NCBI RefSeq assembly: GCF_029212575.1
Contig: NZ_JARGPK010000089.1
Span: forward strand, 1-41,524
Reading direction: 5' to 3'
DNA from: Antarcticimicrobium sp.
GTDB taxonomy: Bacteria; Pseudomonadota; Alphaproteobacteria; Rhodobacterales; Rhodobacteraceae
Length of the DNA stretch: 41,524 nt
Under the pieces are notes generated by a model, which searched no databases, was not told the origin of the DNA, and saw nothing but the letters and a program-made list of their open reading frames with translations. The translations under genes were made by a program, and so were the position numbers. Below, piece by piece: positions 24,721-32,837 of this stretch; the first letter of the stretch is position 1; every line of letters begins with the position of its first letter.

Positions 24721-25923
24721 TTACACGCGCTCAAGGATCAGGGCGGCGCCCTGTCCAACTCCGACGCACATGGTGCACAGCGCATAGCGCCCGCCCGTGC
24801 GTTTCAACTGATAGGCCGCCGTCAGCACCAGCCGCGCCCCCGACATGCCCAGCGGGTGACCGATGGCGATGGCACCGCCGTTCGGGTTCACATGCGCCGC
24901 GTCGTCGGCCACGCCCAGCTCGCGCAGGGTGGCAAGACCCTGGCTGGCAAAGGCCTCGTTCAACTCTATCACATCCATCTGCTCGATGGTGAGTCCCGCC
25001 CGCGCCAGCACCTTGCGGCTGGCGGGAACCGGCCCGATGCCCATCACGCGCGGCTCGACGCCGGCGGCGGCCATTGCCACCACGCGGGCCATCGGCGTCA
25101 GGCCGTTGCTGGCCGCCGTCGCCTCGTTGGCCAGCAGCAGCGCCGCCGCGCCGTCGTTGACGCCGCTGGCATTGCCGGCGGTCACGCTCAGGTCCGGGCC
25201 GTTGACGCCGCGCAGCTTGGCCAGTTGCTCTGCCCCGGTGCCGGGGCGGGGATGCTCGTCGGTATCGACGACAAGGGGATCGCCCTTGCGCTGCGGGATG
25301 GTGACCGGGGTGATCTCCTCGGCAAAGACGCCGGCCTCATGCGCGGCGGCCCAGCGGGCCTGGCTGCGGGCGGCGAATTCGTCCTGGTCCGCGCGGCTGA
25401 TATTGTAATCGGCGGCGACATTGTCGGCTGTCTCGGGCATCGAATCGATGCCGTACTGCGCCTTCATCTTCGGATTGACGAACCGCCAGCCGATGGTGGT
25501 GTCATAGACCGCGTTGGCGCGGGTAAAGGCACTGGTCGCCTTGGGCATGACGAAGGGCGCGCGGCTCATGCTCTCGACCCCGCCGGCAATCGCCATGTCA
25601 TAATCGCCCGCGCGGATCGCCCGGGCGGCCATGCCGACCGCGTCCATGCCGCTGGCGCAGAGCCGGTTGACAGTGGTGCCCGGCACGCCGACCGGCAGCC
25701 CGGCCAACAGGGCGGCCATGCGCGCGACGTTTCGGTTGTCCTCGCCGGCCTGGTTGGCATCGCCGTAGATCACGTCGTCGATGGCGGCCCAGTCGACCTG
25801 CGGGTTGCGTTCCATCAGCGCGGCGATCGGAATCGCGGCCAGGTCATCGGTGCGGACCTGGGACAGGGCCCCGCCATAGCGTCCGATCGGGGTGCGTTGT
25901 GCGTCGCAGATAAAGGCGTCCAT
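24721..25923 (-). CDS. paaJ: Thiolase of the phenylacetate pathway (PaaJ type)
   Basis: This 400-residue thiolase shows the nucleophilic Cys in NRLCASGMDAV, GGVESMSRAPFVMPK, the NEAFASQ box, GGAIAIGHPLGMSGAR and the second catalytic Cys in CTMCVGVGQGAA. In the phenylacetyl-CoA route this enzyme cleaves 3-oxo-5,6-dehydrosuberyl-CoA and 3-oxoadipyl-CoA; beta-ketoadipate thiolase (PcaF) is nearly the same and cannot be told apart by motif, so the name rests on its place at the head of paaABCDE. A TetR-type palindrome stands 38-51 nt upstream of the ATG. Confidence 0.9.
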   Translation of the reverse strand: MDAFICDAQRTPIGRYGGALSQVRTDDLAAIPIAALMERNPQVDWAAIDDVIYGDANQAGEDNRNVARMAALLAGLPVGVPGTTVNRLCASGMDAVGMAARAIRAGDYDMAIAGGVESMSRAPFVMPKATSAFTRANAVYDTTIGWRFVNPKMKAQYGIDSMPETADNVAADYNISRADQDEFAARSQARWAAAHEAGVFAEEITPVTIPQRKGDPLVVDTDEHPRPGTGAEQLAKLRGVNGPDLSVTAGNASGVNDGAAALLLANEATAASNGLTPMARVVAMAAAGVEPRVMGIGPVPASRKVLARAGLTIEQMDVIELNEAFASQGLATLRELGVADDAAHVNPNGGAIAIGHPLGMSGARLVLTAAYQLKRTGGRYALCTMCVGVGQGAALILERV

Positions 25924-25960
25924 ACGTTCGGTTCTCCAGTCTTTCCGTTCTCAATAGGTG

Positions 25961-25974
25961 ACCGATTGGTCGGG
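25961..25974. promoter_or_regulatory. Candidate PaaR operator before paaJ
   Basis: ACCGATTGGTCGGG, within TGACCGATTGGTCGGGTAA, is a near-palindrome. It matches the paaZ/paaG site (15857-15870, TGACCGTCCGGTCGGTTTA) at 10 of 14 core positions as well as in flanking TG and T/A bases. It lies 38-51 nt upstream of the paaJ ATG, where a repressor would block the long paaJABCDE operon. Binding by the TetR protein at 18515 is inferred. Confidence 0.6.
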
Positions 25975-26253
25975 TAATACGGCCGGAGGTGATTCGGGGC
26001 AAGCGAAATGTAACGAAAAATGGCAAACGTCAAATTTTCCGTAACACAACGCGGATCTCCCCCTCCGGCTCCACATACCCAGTTCTGGGCAGTTCGGGCC
26101 AAGGGGACAAGTCGAAATGACTCTGCCCTGTGGGAGACGGTCCCGACCGGGCAGACTGTACAAAACGCCGTGAAAACTCCCCACTTCGGGCTGGCAGTCA
26201 GGGATTTGCGGTGGAATCAATGGGCCAGCCCCGCCGCCCGGGAAGGATCACCC
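25975..26253. other. Intergenic region between paaJ and the hydrolase-fold gene
   Basis: This divergent spacer should hold promoters for paaJ (minus) and the plus-strand gene at 26254. The first 60 bases are AT-richer (ATGTAACGAAAAATGG, CAAATTTTCCG), as expected near promoters. The open plus-strand frame from 26020 to 26254 has no family match at its N-terminus, and I treat it as untranslated. No repeat or RNA structure stands out. Confidence 0.4.
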
Positions 26254-27840
26254 ATGCCCCACATCGCCCCCTTGCTGATCGCCGCCGCGCTGCTTCTCGG
26301 CGCGGCCGCCCCGCCCAGCGCCCAGGTCGCCGACAGTTTCGCGACGCTGCCCTATCTCGCCGAGACCGACCCCGACGCGGCGCTGGACGAGATCCTGCAA
26401 CTGACCGCCCGGCACGACCCCGATCCGCGCGCGATCTACGACCTCTACCGCATGGCGGCCAGCTTGCTGATCGAGGGGGGCCAGGTCGAGGCGGCGGCCC
26501 AGGCGATTGCCAAACTGGCGGCCCTCGCGGCGCAGAACCGCGACAATCTGGGTCTGGACCCCTTGCCGGTTTATGCCGAAGCCGTGGCGCTGATGCGCGA
26601 CACCGGGCAGGTGTCAGCAGCGCGCGACACGCTGGTTTCGATGTATGAGGAACAGCGCATCTCCGGTGACGGGCCGGAGGCTCTGACCCGCACGGCGCGC
26701 GACATCGCGGATCTGGCGCGGGCGCTGGGCGAGGCACCGCCCGCGCTCTCGGAACCGCGCGGGCCGAAAAATTTCCAAACGGTATCCGTGCTTTATGCCA
26801 CGGATCGGGCGCCAAGCGGAGAGGCGGCAGCGCCGCTCTACTACAGCGCCGGTGGCGCTGCGCTGGCGTTCGGGGTCGCCGGCGTCTCTCTCCCCGTCCG
26901 GCCGGGGACGGCGGATTATTCAAAGCTGCGGGACCTGCGGACCGGGACCCAGGCGGCATGGCTTGCCGATCTGGATGCGACCGGCAAGCGGGGCGTTCTG
27001 CTCTATGTCCACGGGGCCGCCACACCGTTTGAGCAGGCCGCGCGCCGGGCGGCGCTGATCGCTCGCTCCCTGGGTGGGGTAGAGGTGCCGATCCTCTATT
27101 CCTGGCCGGCCTCGGCCTCGACGCTGGACTATATGGCCGACAGCGCCGCCACTCGCCGCAGCGCTCGTCACCTGGCCGGGGTGCTGGAGGCCCTCGCCGC
27201 ACGCGAGGGCCAGCCGCGCCCGCATCTGCTGGCCCGCGGCATGGGGGCCCAGGTCCTGACCGACGCGCTGGAGCTGATCGCCGCGCGCCGGTCTCCGGGG
27301 GCGCCGCCACCTTTTGGCCAAGTGATCCTCGCCGGGCCGGACATGGATGCGGACCTGCTGCGCGACCTGCTGCCTGTCCTGCGCCCGATGGCGCAACGCA
27401 TTACGCTCTATGCCTCTGAAATGGATGCACAAATGGCGCTGCCCCGCAGGCTCTACGGCCCCGCCTTGCGCGCCGGCTGGGGCGGCGAGGCCACGCTCGG
27501 CGCGGCGGGGGCGGACAGTATCGACCTGTCGCCGCTGCAGGCCGACATGCTTGCGGCCCCGGCGGTGCTGTCGGATATCGCGATGCTGCTGTGGAAGGAT
27601 GCCGCGCCCGCACGCCGTTGCGGCCTGAGACCGGACGCGGGCGGCGCGAGTGACCCGCCGGTCTGGCGGCTTGCCGAGGGGATCTGTTCCGACCCGGCGC
27701 TGACCGGGCTGCTGGCCCGCCTGCGGCGGGACAATGTGCAAACGCGCGATCAGGCGCAGGCGGTGCTGAGTGCCACCGTGACCGATCCCGGGTTGCGCGA
27801 CAGGCTGTTGCCGGTGTTGTTGCGCCTGTTGCGGCGCTAG
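26254..27840 (+). CDS. DUF900-like alpha/beta hydrolase-fold protein lacking the nucleophile Ser
   Basis: This 528-residue exported protein has a signal peptide (IAPLLIAAALLLGAAAPPSA). An all-helical, TPR-like N-terminal half (to about residue 165) precedes a DUF900-type domain (about 175-450) marked by VLYATDRAP, LLYVHGAATPFEQAARRAAL, VPILYSWPASAS, VILAGPDMDADL and ITLYAS. Where family members have the nucleophile elbow HSMG, this protein has RGMG (residues 327-330), so the catalytic Ser is Gly. It is probably a non-enzymatic binding protein. I chose ATG 26254 because it starts the signal peptide and follows GGAAGGA. A hairpin follows its stop. Confidence 0.8.
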   Translation: MPHIAPLLIAAALLLGAAAPPSAQVADSFATLPYLAETDPDAALDEILQLTARHDPDPRAIYDLYRMAASLLIEGGQVEAAAQAIAKLAALAAQNRDNLGLDPLPVYAEAVALMRDTGQVSAARDTLVSMYEEQRISGDGPEALTRTARDIADLARALGEAPPALSEPRGPKNFQTVSVLYATDRAPSGEAAAPLYYSAGGAALAFGVAGVSLPVRPGTADYSKLRDLRTGTQAAWLADLDATGKRGVLLYVHGAATPFEQAARRAALIARSLGGVEVPILYSWPASASTLDYMADSAATRRSARHLAGVLEALAAREGQPRPHLLARGMGAQVLTDALELIAARRSPGAPPPFGQVILAGPDMDADLLRDLLPVLRPMAQRITLYASEMDAQMALPRRLYGPALRAGWGGEATLGAAGADSIDLSPLQADMLAAPAVLSDIAMLLWKDAAPARRCGLRPDAGGASDPPVWRLAEGICSDPALTGLLARLRRDNVQTRDQAQAVLSATVTDPGLRDRLLPVLLRLLRR

Positions 27841-27851
27841 CCGCCGGACAG

Positions 27852-27873
27852 ACCGGGGCGACGCCGCCCCGGT
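27852..27873 (+). terminator. GC-rich hairpin after the hydrolase-fold gene
   Basis: ACCGGGGCG, loop ACGC, CGCCCCGGT is a perfect 9-bp stem 12 nt after the stop at 27840. The U-tract is poor (TCTGGCT), so efficiency is uncertain. Being symmetrical, it may serve both this gene and the converging DUF1127 gene. Confidence 0.55.
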
Positions 27874-27911
27874 TCTGGCTCAAGCGTTTGAGATTGCAGC
27901 CAAAGCCGCGA

Positions 27912-28136
27912 TCAGATGCCGATGCGGTCGGCAAAGACATGGTAGACGATGCGCTCGCGCTCGATGCCGCGCTCGGCCAGTTCCGCGTCGCTCAGCGACT
28001 GCAGATGGCGGATTTCCTCCAGCCGCGAATTGGCGACAGCGACCCGCTCCATCCACGCCATCAGGCCGTGACCGATCGCGGTCAGCGGACGAAGAATGGA
28101 AAACCCGGCAGTCGGTTGTGTTGAAATATGTGCCAT
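27912..28136 (-). CDS. DUF1127 small protein (first of two)
   Basis: This 74-residue protein ends with the DUF1127 core RLEEIRHLQSLSDAELAERG, then IERERIVYHVFAD. DUF1127 proteins are short, often Arg-rich, abundant in Alphaproteobacteria, and some bind RNA or affect phosphate and stress responses. The start is the ATG at 28136; the upstream in-frame extension to 28205 has no family match. A second DUF1127 gene lies 200 nt upstream on the same strand, with a terminator between, so each has its own transcript. Confidence 0.85.
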   Translation of the reverse strand: MAHISTQPTAGFSILRPLTAIGHGLMAWMERVAVANSRLEEIRHLQSLSDAELAERGIERERIVYHVFADRIGI

Positions 28137-28280
28137 TTGGACCCTCTTGATTTGTCGTTCGTTTCGGCCCCCCGTGCCCTCATATTTGGTCAACAATGCT
28201 GCCATGAGTAGGGGGAAACTCTACATATCCGGTTTGCGCTTGCTGCAATGCAGCGTTCCCATAACGCTCGAAAAATCATC

Positions 28281-28310
28281 AATAAATAAGCCCCGCCAAT
28301 CGGGCGGGGC
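28281..28310 (-). terminator. Intrinsic terminator of the second DUF1127 gene
   Basis: Read on the minus strand: GCCCCGCC, a 5-nt loop CGATT, GGCGGGGC, then TTATTTATT. This is an 8-bp GC stem with a T-rich tail, 25 nt after the stop of the gene at 28336-28542. It separates the two DUF1127 transcripts. Confidence 0.85.
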
Positions 28311-28335
28311 CATTGAGTCCGGGATGAAATGTGGG

Positions 28336-28542
28336 TTAGCGCCAGTAATCCTCATGGGCGACAAAGCCCGCGATCTGGCCCCGGCGCAACCCGCGTTCGG
28401 CAAGCTCTTCGTCGCTCAGTTCCGAGAGCGCGAAGATCTGGCGGCTGCGCGACAGGCTGTCCCCCAGCGCGCCGAACAGGCTGGCGAAGGGCAGGGCGAG
28501 GCGCGGCAGCGGCGCCGGAACGGGTGTGGTGGTATAGGCCAT
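28336..28542 (-). CDS. DUF1127 small protein (second of two)
   Basis: This 68-residue protein has a Pro/Ala-rich start (MAYTTTPVPAPLPRLALPFA) and the DUF1127 core SRQIFALSELSDEELAERGL, then RRGQIAGFVAHEDYWR. The C-terminal core is clearly homologous to the neighbour at 27912 (SDEELAERG against SDAELAERG), while the N-terminal parts differ. The start is the ATG at 28542; the much longer open frame upstream is a shadow of the GntR gene region. A strong terminator follows. Confidence 0.86.
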   Translation of the reverse strand: MAYTTTPVPAPLPRLALPFASLFGALGDSLSRSRQIFALSELSDEELAERGLRRGQIAGFVAHEDYWR

Positions 28543-28789
28543 CTGGACGATCCTGCGGTTTTGTACGTTTTTTCGGTTCCTTTCTACATATGCTGCAGGT
28601 GCAGCATCGGCCAGAGTGCGCCGCGCACTGCAGCTATGCGCCGGGCGCAACGCCCCGCACCGGTGACGAGAAAACCGCGGCGCGCATGCCGCGGCATCAC
28701 CTTCGGCGCGTGACGAGGCGAGGGCCGGTCGCGAATTGCGCGCAGGTGCCGCGCCGATTAACCTGCCCTCGACGGGACAGGGAGGCAGC

Positions 28790-29440
28790 ATGGCCGGGCA
28801 GACGGAACAGGTTCTCAACGCGGTGCTGGCCGAGATCGACGCAGGCGGGCTGAACCCCGGCGACGTGCTGCAAGAGACATCTCTGATGGCGGCGCACGGG
28901 GTGTCGCGCACGCCGGTGCGCGAGGCGTTCATCCAGTTGGAGGCAGCGGGGCTGATCAGGCGGCTGCCGCGCAAGGGGGCGGTGCTGTTCAAGCCGACGC
29001 TGGAGGAGTTCCTGGCCATCCTCGAGGTGCATGCCAAGCTGGAGGGGCAGGCCGCCGGGCTGGCGGCGCGGCGAATGTCGTCGCCGCAGACGCAGGCGCT
29101 GGAACAGGCTGTTCTGGCCTGCGAGGCGCATGCGGCGAACAAGGGCGACGGTGATCCGGCGGGCTATTACCAGTTGAACCTGCGGTTCCACGAGGCGGTG
29201 GCATTGGGCGCCGGCAACCCGTTCCTGGTCGAGATGATCAAGACCAACGCGCGCAAGCTGATGGCCTACTACCGGGCGCGCTATCGCTATCCCGGCTCGA
29301 TCGCCACATCGGCGCGCGAACACCGCGAGATCGCAACGCTGATCGCCGATCACCGGCGCGAGGCAGCCGAGGCAGCGATGATCGCCCATGTGCAGTTCGA
29401 TCAGGTCACGGTGATGGACCTGCTGGCGGCGCTCGGCTGA
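28790..29440 (+). CDS. GntR-family (FCD/FadR-type) regulator
   Basis: This 216-residue protein has an N-terminal GntR winged helix (GGLNPGDVLQETSLMAAHGV, then SRTPVREAFIQLEAAGLIRR) followed by an FCD ligand-binding domain. The domain has metal/ligand residues in NLRFHEAVALGAGNPFL and AREHREIATLIADH, where the conserved His and Asp/Glu pattern is kept. FCD regulators usually respond to small organic acids or CoA compounds. The start ATG 28790 follows GGGAGGCAGC. The gene converges with the amidotransferase at 29474 and probably controls the adjacent P450 cassette. Confidence 0.9.
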   Translation: MAGQTEQVLNAVLAEIDAGGLNPGDVLQETSLMAAHGVSRTPVREAFIQLEAAGLIRRLPRKGAVLFKPTLEEFLAILEVHAKLEGQAAGLAARRMSSPQTQALEQAVLACEAHAANKGDGDPAGYYQLNLRFHEAVALGAGNPFLVEMIKTNARKLMAYYRARYRYPGSIATSAREHREIATLIADHRREAAEAAMIAHVQFDQVTVMDLLAALG

Positions 29441-29473
29441 TCGGCCACACGCTGCACCCGGCGCGGTCGTGGG

Positions 29474-30187
29474 TCAGCTCCGGGCGGCCTGTTCGAAGAA
29501 GCGCGCGACGCTTTCGGCGAAGGCGGCGCGGTCGGCCGGTTCGGTGAGTGAGGCGCGGGCACGCGCGGCCAGGTCGGGCCCCAGGTCTCCGACCATTTTC
29601 TCGGTCAGGGCGGCGATGAACGCGGGCGTCATCTCCGGGTGGTGCTGCGTGGTATAGACGGTCTGGCCGATGGCGAAGCCCGAGACCGGGCAGCCCTCGG
29701 ACCGGCTGAGGGGCACGGCGCCCTCGGGCAGGGCGGTGACCTGTTCGGTGTGGCTGCCGTAGAGGCCGACCGCATCCGGCAGGTCGCGGGCCCAATTTGG
29801 GCGGGCCAGCGTTTCGTTGCGGATCAACCCGTGCACCGAGCCGCCGGGGTTGTGCCCGACCGCACCACCAAGCGCCAACGCGATCGCCTGATGACCGAAA
29901 CAGGCACCGAAGAGCGGCAACCGCGCGGCATGCATCGCGCGGATCAGTTCCAGCAGCTGCTCGGTCCACGCGGCGCCGGATCGCACCGAGGCCGGGCTGC
30001 CGGTGATCATCGCGCCGTCGAAGCGGGAGAGGTTTTCTGGAAACGCCCCGTCCTTCACCGCAAAGACCTCCACGGTCCAGTCTGGCCGCACCATGTGGAT
30101 CAGATCGGCGAATTTCTCGCCGTCCTTCGGGTGGTGTGCGGAAAATGCGCTTTCATCCGTGTTCGTCATCAGGATTGCGAGGTGCAT
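29474..30187 (-). CDS. Class I glutamine amidotransferase-like hydrolase
   Basis: This 237-residue protein has the catalytic triad of class I amidotransferases: Cys96 in FGACFGHQAIALALGG, and His183 and Glu185 in TTQHHPEMTPAF. The oxyanion loop is GAMITGSPASV. Stand-alone members include PuuD, which removes gamma-glutamyl groups from amines, and AtdA2-type proteins of aniline degradation. It is divergent from the P450 gene with 80 nt between, in a cluster that also has a glutamine-synthetase-like ligase. That pairing favours a gamma-glutamyl-amide hydrolase role (inference) over GMP synthase or a biosynthetic function. The start ATG 30187 gives the expected N-terminus. Confidence 0.85.
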   Translation of the reverse strand: MHLAILMTNTDESAFSAHHPKDGEKFADLIHMVRPDWTVEVFAVKDGAFPENLSRFDGAMITGSPASVRSGAAWTEQLLELIRAMHAARLPLFGACFGHQAIALALGGAVGHNPGGSVHGLIRNETLARPNWARDLPDAVGLYGSHTEQVTALPEGAVPLSRSEGCPVSGFAIGQTVYTTQHHPEMTPAFIAALTEKMVGDLGPDLAARARASLTEPADRAAFAESVARFFEQAARS

Positions 30188-30267
30188 GACTGGTTCCGCG
30201 AGTTTTATGTTTACATATTTACGGGTCCTTTTAATATACACATGTTAATTGCCACAGGAAAGCCCTC
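30188..30267. promoter_or_regulatory. AT-rich divergent promoter region of the P450 cassette
   Basis: This 80-nt region between the divergent amidotransferase and P450 starts is far richer in A/T than its surroundings (for example TTTTAATATACACATGTTAA). It contains a direct repeat TTTACATA/TTTACGGG and a spaced TTAA pair around ATACACATG. It must contain at least one promoter in each direction. The GntR regulator is the obvious candidate to bind here, but no clean palindrome is seen. Confidence 0.4.
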
Positions 30268-31527
30268 ATGACCATCTGGACGCCGACGGACGACGGCTAT
30301 GCCGACCTGACCAGCCACGACACATTCGAGCGCGGAGCGCCACACAACACTTTTGCCCGGCTCAGGCGCGAGGACCCGCTGCACTGGACCGAATATGCGG
30401 GTGGACAGGATTTCTGGTCGGTGACCCGGCAGGCCGACATCGCGGCGATGAACAAGAACACCGCCGTATTCTCATCGGCGCGCGGCATCCGGATGGAGGA
30501 TCAGAGCTACGAGGAATACCTCGCCCGCCGGACATTCCAGGAGACCGACCCGCCGGAACACAGCCAGACGCGGATGCTGCTGATGCGGGCGTTTTCGCGC
30601 ACGGTGATGGCGCAGTACGAAGAGGATATCCGCGCGCTCTGCGACGAAATCCTCGACGTGGCGCTGGCAAAGGGCACTTTTGATGCCACCAAGGACATTG
30701 CGCGGCAATTGCCGATGCGGATGCTGGGCCGGGTGCTGGGCCTGCCCGAGGCGGATCTGCCCTGGCTGGTGGAAAAGGGCGACGCGCTGATTGCCAACAC
30801 CGATCCCGATTTCACCAGTCATGTGCTCGACAAGATGGACACCGACGAGTTCCGCATGATGCCCTTCAACTCGCCCGCCGGGGCCGAGCTTTACGGTTAT
30901 GCAAAGGAGTTGATGGCGGCCAAGGAGACCTCGGGCGATACCGAAGGCGTTCTGCACCTGATCCGCCAGCCGGCCAAGGACGGCTCGGTGATTTCCGAGA
31001 CCGAGTTTCGCAATTTCTTCTGCCTGCTGGTGGCGGCCGGTAACGATACCACCCGCTATTCCATCGCCGCCGGGATTCAGGCGATGTGCCATCAGCCCGA
31101 GCTGCTGGGCCAGATGCAGCAGGGTGGCGACATCTGGGAGACCGCGCCGGACGAGGTCATCCGCTGGGCGACCCCCGCGCTCTATTTCCGGCGCACCGCG
31201 CTTGCCGATTACGAGATGCACGGCAAGACCATCAGGGCGGGCGACAAGGTGCTCTACTGGTTCTCCTCGGCCAACCGGGATGAGGCGGTGTTCGACGATC
31301 CGTTCCGCGTCGATCTGTTTCGCACCCCCAACCGTCATATGAGTTTCGGCCAGGGCGGGCCGCATGTCTGCCTGGGCATGTGGCTGGCGCGGCTGGAGGT
31401 AAGGGTGCTGTTCCAGGAGCTTGCCAAGCGGCTGAAATCCATCGAACCTGCAGGCCCGCACAAGTTTCTGCGGTCCAATTTCGTCGGCGGCATCAAGGAG
31501 CTGCCCGTCACCGTGATACCGGCCTGA
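30268..31527 (+). CDS. Cytochrome P450 monooxygenase
   Basis: This 419-residue soluble P450 shows the I-helix oxygen-activation motif AGNDTT (257-262), the K-helix ExxR (E296, R299), the meander, and the heme loop FGQGGPHVCLG with Cys368. The extra residue (FGxGGPH) recalls the CYP125/CYP111/CYP153 side of the bacterial P450s. Such class I P450s need a ferredoxin and reductase. A [2Fe-2S] ferredoxin gene lies two genes downstream but no reductase is nearby. It starts a tight operon with the glutamine-synthetase-like gene (10-nt gap). The substrate is unknown; an amine or gamma-glutamylated amine is inferred from neighbours. Confidence 0.94.
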   Translation: MTIWTPTDDGYADLTSHDTFERGAPHNTFARLRREDPLHWTEYAGGQDFWSVTRQADIAAMNKNTAVFSSARGIRMEDQSYEEYLARRTFQETDPPEHSQTRMLLMRAFSRTVMAQYEEDIRALCDEILDVALAKGTFDATKDIARQLPMRMLGRVLGLPEADLPWLVEKGDALIANTDPDFTSHVLDKMDTDEFRMMPFNSPAGAELYGYAKELMAAKETSGDTEGVLHLIRQPAKDGSVISETEFRNFFCLLVAAGNDTTRYSIAAGIQAMCHQPELLGQMQQGGDIWETAPDEVIRWATPALYFRRTALADYEMHGKTIRAGDKVLYWFSSANRDEAVFDDPFRVDLFRTPNRHMSFGQGGPHVCLGMWLARLEVRVLFQELAKRLKSIEPAGPHKFLRSNFVGGIKELPVTVIPA

Positions 31528-31537
31528 GGAGAAACCG

Positions 31538-32827
31538 ATGAAAGACCGCCTGCGCGCCCTCTACTGCGATCACCTCAGCATCATGCGCGGCAAGATGCTG
31601 CCCAATCACAAGATCGGCGATGACAGCACGCGGTTCTGCCGCTCGACCTTCGGGGTGCATTATGACCGCGATCTGCTGAACGCGCCGGGCGCGATGACCT
31701 ATCAGGGGCTGCCGGACATGGAGCTGAAATGGCGCCATGACGATATTCGCCAGGGCTGGGATCCGCATACACAGATCGTGCTGGGCGATCTTTACGATGA
31801 TGCCGGCGAACCGCTCGGCCTGTGCCCGCGCGGGGCGTTGAAACGCGCGGTCGCCGCATGGGAGGCGCACGGGTTGCGGCCCAAGGTCGGGATCGAGTTG
31901 GAGGCCTTTGCACTTCAGGCTGATGAAAACGGCCGGTTGGAGCCCTATGACACCCCCGGCGCGGTGGTCTACGGCACCGGCCCCTTTGCCGATCCGCTGC
32001 GCTTCAACGACCGGATCTGGGAAATGGCCGAGGAACTGGGCTTTTCGCTCGACATGATCACGGCGGAATACGACGCGCCGCAGTTCGAATACACGCTGAC
32101 CTTCGACGACGCGGTCAAGGCGGTGGACGATATCGTGCTGTTCCGCCTGATGGCGCGCGAGATCGCGCTGGAATACGGCATCATCCTGACCTTCATGCCA
32201 AAGCCGATCGCAGAGGCCGGCGGATCGGGGATGCATATCAACTTCTCCTTCATCGACGAGAGCGGCGGCAACGCGCTGTCCTCGGGGCCAAAGGGCGGGC
32301 CGGAGCATATGAACGACCTGGCGCGCGGTTGCCTGGCCGGGCTTTTGCACCACCACAAGGGGCTGGCCGGGCTGATCGCGCCCTCCGCCAATTCCTACAT
32401 GCGGCTGCAACCCGGATCGCTGTCGGGGTTCTGGCGCAACTGGGGCGGCGATCATCGCAACGTCACCACGCGGATCTCCTCCGAGGGCGGCGCCAAGGCG
32501 CGGCTGGAGCATCGAACGGCGGATGCCAGCGCCAACCCCTATACTGCGGTGGCCGCCGTGCTGCACGCGGCGCGGCTGGGGGTCGAGACCGGCTATGCGC
32601 TGCCGCCGATTGAGACCGGCGACGGTTTCGAGAAGACAGATGCGAAAGAGGGCACCGCGACCGATCTCAGGGGCGCGATGGACGCACTGGAAAAGGACAC
32701 CGTGCTGGCCGGGGCGGTGGGCGCGGACCTGGTGGCGAACCATGTCTTCATGAAGCGCAAGGAGGTGCAGAAGACCCGCGACCTCGAAGGCGAGGCGCTG
32801 CGCGATTTCTACGTTTACTTCATCTGA
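31538..32827 (+). CDS. Glutamine-synthetase-like ligase (candidate gamma-glutamyl-amine synthetase)
   Basis: This 429-residue protein has the glutamine synthetase fold: KVGIELEAFAL (metal Glu), AGGSGMHINFSF (ATP/metal), APSANSYMRLQPGS, and RLEHRTADASANPY (ATP and glutamate site). It is shorter and different from housekeeping GlnA and lacks the adenylylation-site tail (NLYDLP). Relatives such as PuuA, AtdA1, IpuC and GmaS join glutamate to amines. The gene lies 10 nt after the P450 and 10 nt before the ferredoxin. I infer that it charges an amine substrate or product of the P450; a regulatory or detoxifying role is possible. Confidence 0.88.
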   Translation: MKDRLRALYCDHLSIMRGKMLPNHKIGDDSTRFCRSTFGVHYDRDLLNAPGAMTYQGLPDMELKWRHDDIRQGWDPHTQIVLGDLYDDAGEPLGLCPRGALKRAVAAWEAHGLRPKVGIELEAFALQADENGRLEPYDTPGAVVYGTGPFADPLRFNDRIWEMAEELGFSLDMITAEYDAPQFEYTLTFDDAVKAVDDIVLFRLMAREIALEYGIILTFMPKPIAEAGGSGMHINFSFIDESGGNALSSGPKGGPEHMNDLARGCLAGLLHHHKGLAGLIAPSANSYMRLQPGSLSGFWRNWGGDHRNVTTRISSEGGAKARLEHRTADASANPYTAVAAVLHAARLGVETGYALPPIETGDGFEKTDAKEGTATDLRGAMDALEKDTVLAGAVGADLVANHVFMKRKEVQKTRDLEGEALRDFYVYFI

Positions 32828-32837
32828 GGGACTGCCG

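Noticed and set aside
23704-25977. A 757-codon plus-strand open frame
   Set aside because: It is antisense to paaA and paaJ, with no recognisable domain.
26020-26253. Upstream in-frame extension of the hydrolase-fold gene
   Set aside because: The signal peptide starts at 26254 with a ribosome binding site; the extension overlaps the promoter/operator region and has no family match.
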